14,281 nucleotides of DNA from positions 1 to 14,281 of the forward strand of contig JARHYV010000348.1 in assembly GCA_029258495.1 (NCBI GenBank). Reading direction: 5' to 3'. Under the pieces are notes generated by a model, which searched no databases, was not told the origin of the DNA, and saw only the letters and a program-made list of their open reading frames with translations. The DNA comes from Faecousia sp. (GTDB lineage Bacteria; Bacillota; Clostridia; Oscillospirales; Oscillospiraceae). Positions 14,132 to 14,281 of this stretch are shown here, in pieces; within the stretch, counting starts at the first letter, position 1; every line of letters begins with the position of its first letter. The translations under genes and the position numbers were made by a program.

Positions 14132-14212
14132 TTACTTATGCTTGTATCCGGTGATCATAACCATGACCATGCAGATCACGGCACCCCAAGCCCAAAAACG
14201 ATGTTGTTTCAC
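14132..14212 (-). CDS. 26-residue single-span membrane peptide
   Basis: A short gene with a GTG start at 14212 and TAA at 14134-14132. An excellent AAAGGAGGT ribosome site lies six bases upstream, one of the strongest in the window, which is the main reason to accept it. The product has a basic start (MKQHR), one hydrophobic span (FWAWGAVICMVMVMITGY) and a basic end (KHK), so it is probably a tiny inner-membrane protein. It is followed 25 bases later by the DUF6110-like gene and then by the P1B ATPase. Small membrane peptides often modulate transporters, but no function can be read from the sequence. It resembles short DUF-type membrane peptides of Clostridia, though I cannot name the family with confidence. 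Confidence 0.75.
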   Translation of the reverse strand: MKQHRFWAWGAVICMVMVMITGYKHK

Positions 14213-14239
14213 GACAAGACCTCCTTTGCGATCTAAGGA

Positions 14240-14267
14240 TATTTACGACCGAATCTTCATAATTCAA
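14240..14267 (-). promoter_or_regulatory. Candidate promoter of the metal operon
   Basis: On the minus strand TTGAAT (14267-14262), a 16-base spacer and TAAATA (14245-14240) lie about 28 bases before the GTG of the first small gene. The match is moderate. No clear Fur-, MntR- or Zur-type palindrome was visible in the 69 bases available before the window edge. Confidence 0.4.
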
Positions 14268-14281
14268 CAATATTTCTGTTT

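Noticed and set aside
1..14281. CRISPR arrays, tRNA/rRNA genes, insertion sequences, prophage or attachment sites
   Set aside because: No repeat-spacer pattern, no cloverleaf or rRNA-like sequence, and no transposase or integrase motif was seen on either strand.

Overview
The window looks like a chromosomal piece from a low-to-mid GC Gram-positive gut-type Clostridia (Oscillospirales/Ruminococcaceae is my best guess). The grounds are strong AAGGAGG-type ribosome sites, TTGACA/TATAAT-like promoters with 17-base spacers, a lipoprotein lipobox, a YesM/YesN-type two-component pair, an LplB/YtcP-type sugar ABC transporter without its own ATPase, and a small DUF6110-like protein. No rRNA, tRNA, phage, transposase or CRISPR sequence was seen, and there is no phylogenetic marker gene, so the placement is only an inference.

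Region 1 (1-9477) is a glycan sensing, uptake and degradation locus. A YesM-type sensor kinase (3' end off the left edge) and a YesN-type AraC-family response regulator overlap by 11 bases and are read leftward. Divergently, a three-gene operon encodes two LplB/YtcP-type permeases and a lipoprotein solute-binding protein, closed by a strong terminator. Next comes a secreted, multimodular GH16 beta-glucanase with its own promoter region. The GH16 reading frame is intact for 853 residues except for one in-frame TAG at codon 98. The probable logic is that the kinase senses an oligosaccharide or the envelope state, the regulator activates the transporter and perhaps the glucanase, and the glucanase releases beta-glucan oligosaccharides for import. 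A shared MsmX-type ATPase would have to come from elsewhere in the genome.

Region 2 (9500-11620) holds a small leftward DUF898-like membrane protein, convergent with the glucanase across a bidirectional terminator, and a rightward CNNM/CorC-type (hemolysin-like) divalent-cation transport protein. The latter has a near-consensus promoter and a roughly 170-base leader carrying a plausible 28-codon leader ORF.

Region 3 (11589-14281) is a leftward metal-related operon. A 26-residue membrane peptide, not previously listed because of its length, is followed by a DUF6110-like protein with a Cys-rich CDCNC tail. Then comes an intrinsic-terminator-like hairpin, and last a P1B-type ATPase with Ser-Cys-Ala-Leu where CPC is usual. 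The ATPase converges on the CNNM gene across a shared bidirectional terminator.

The points most worth a second look are the amber codon in the glucanase, the three-part metal operon with its internal terminator, and the leader ORF ahead of the CNNM gene.
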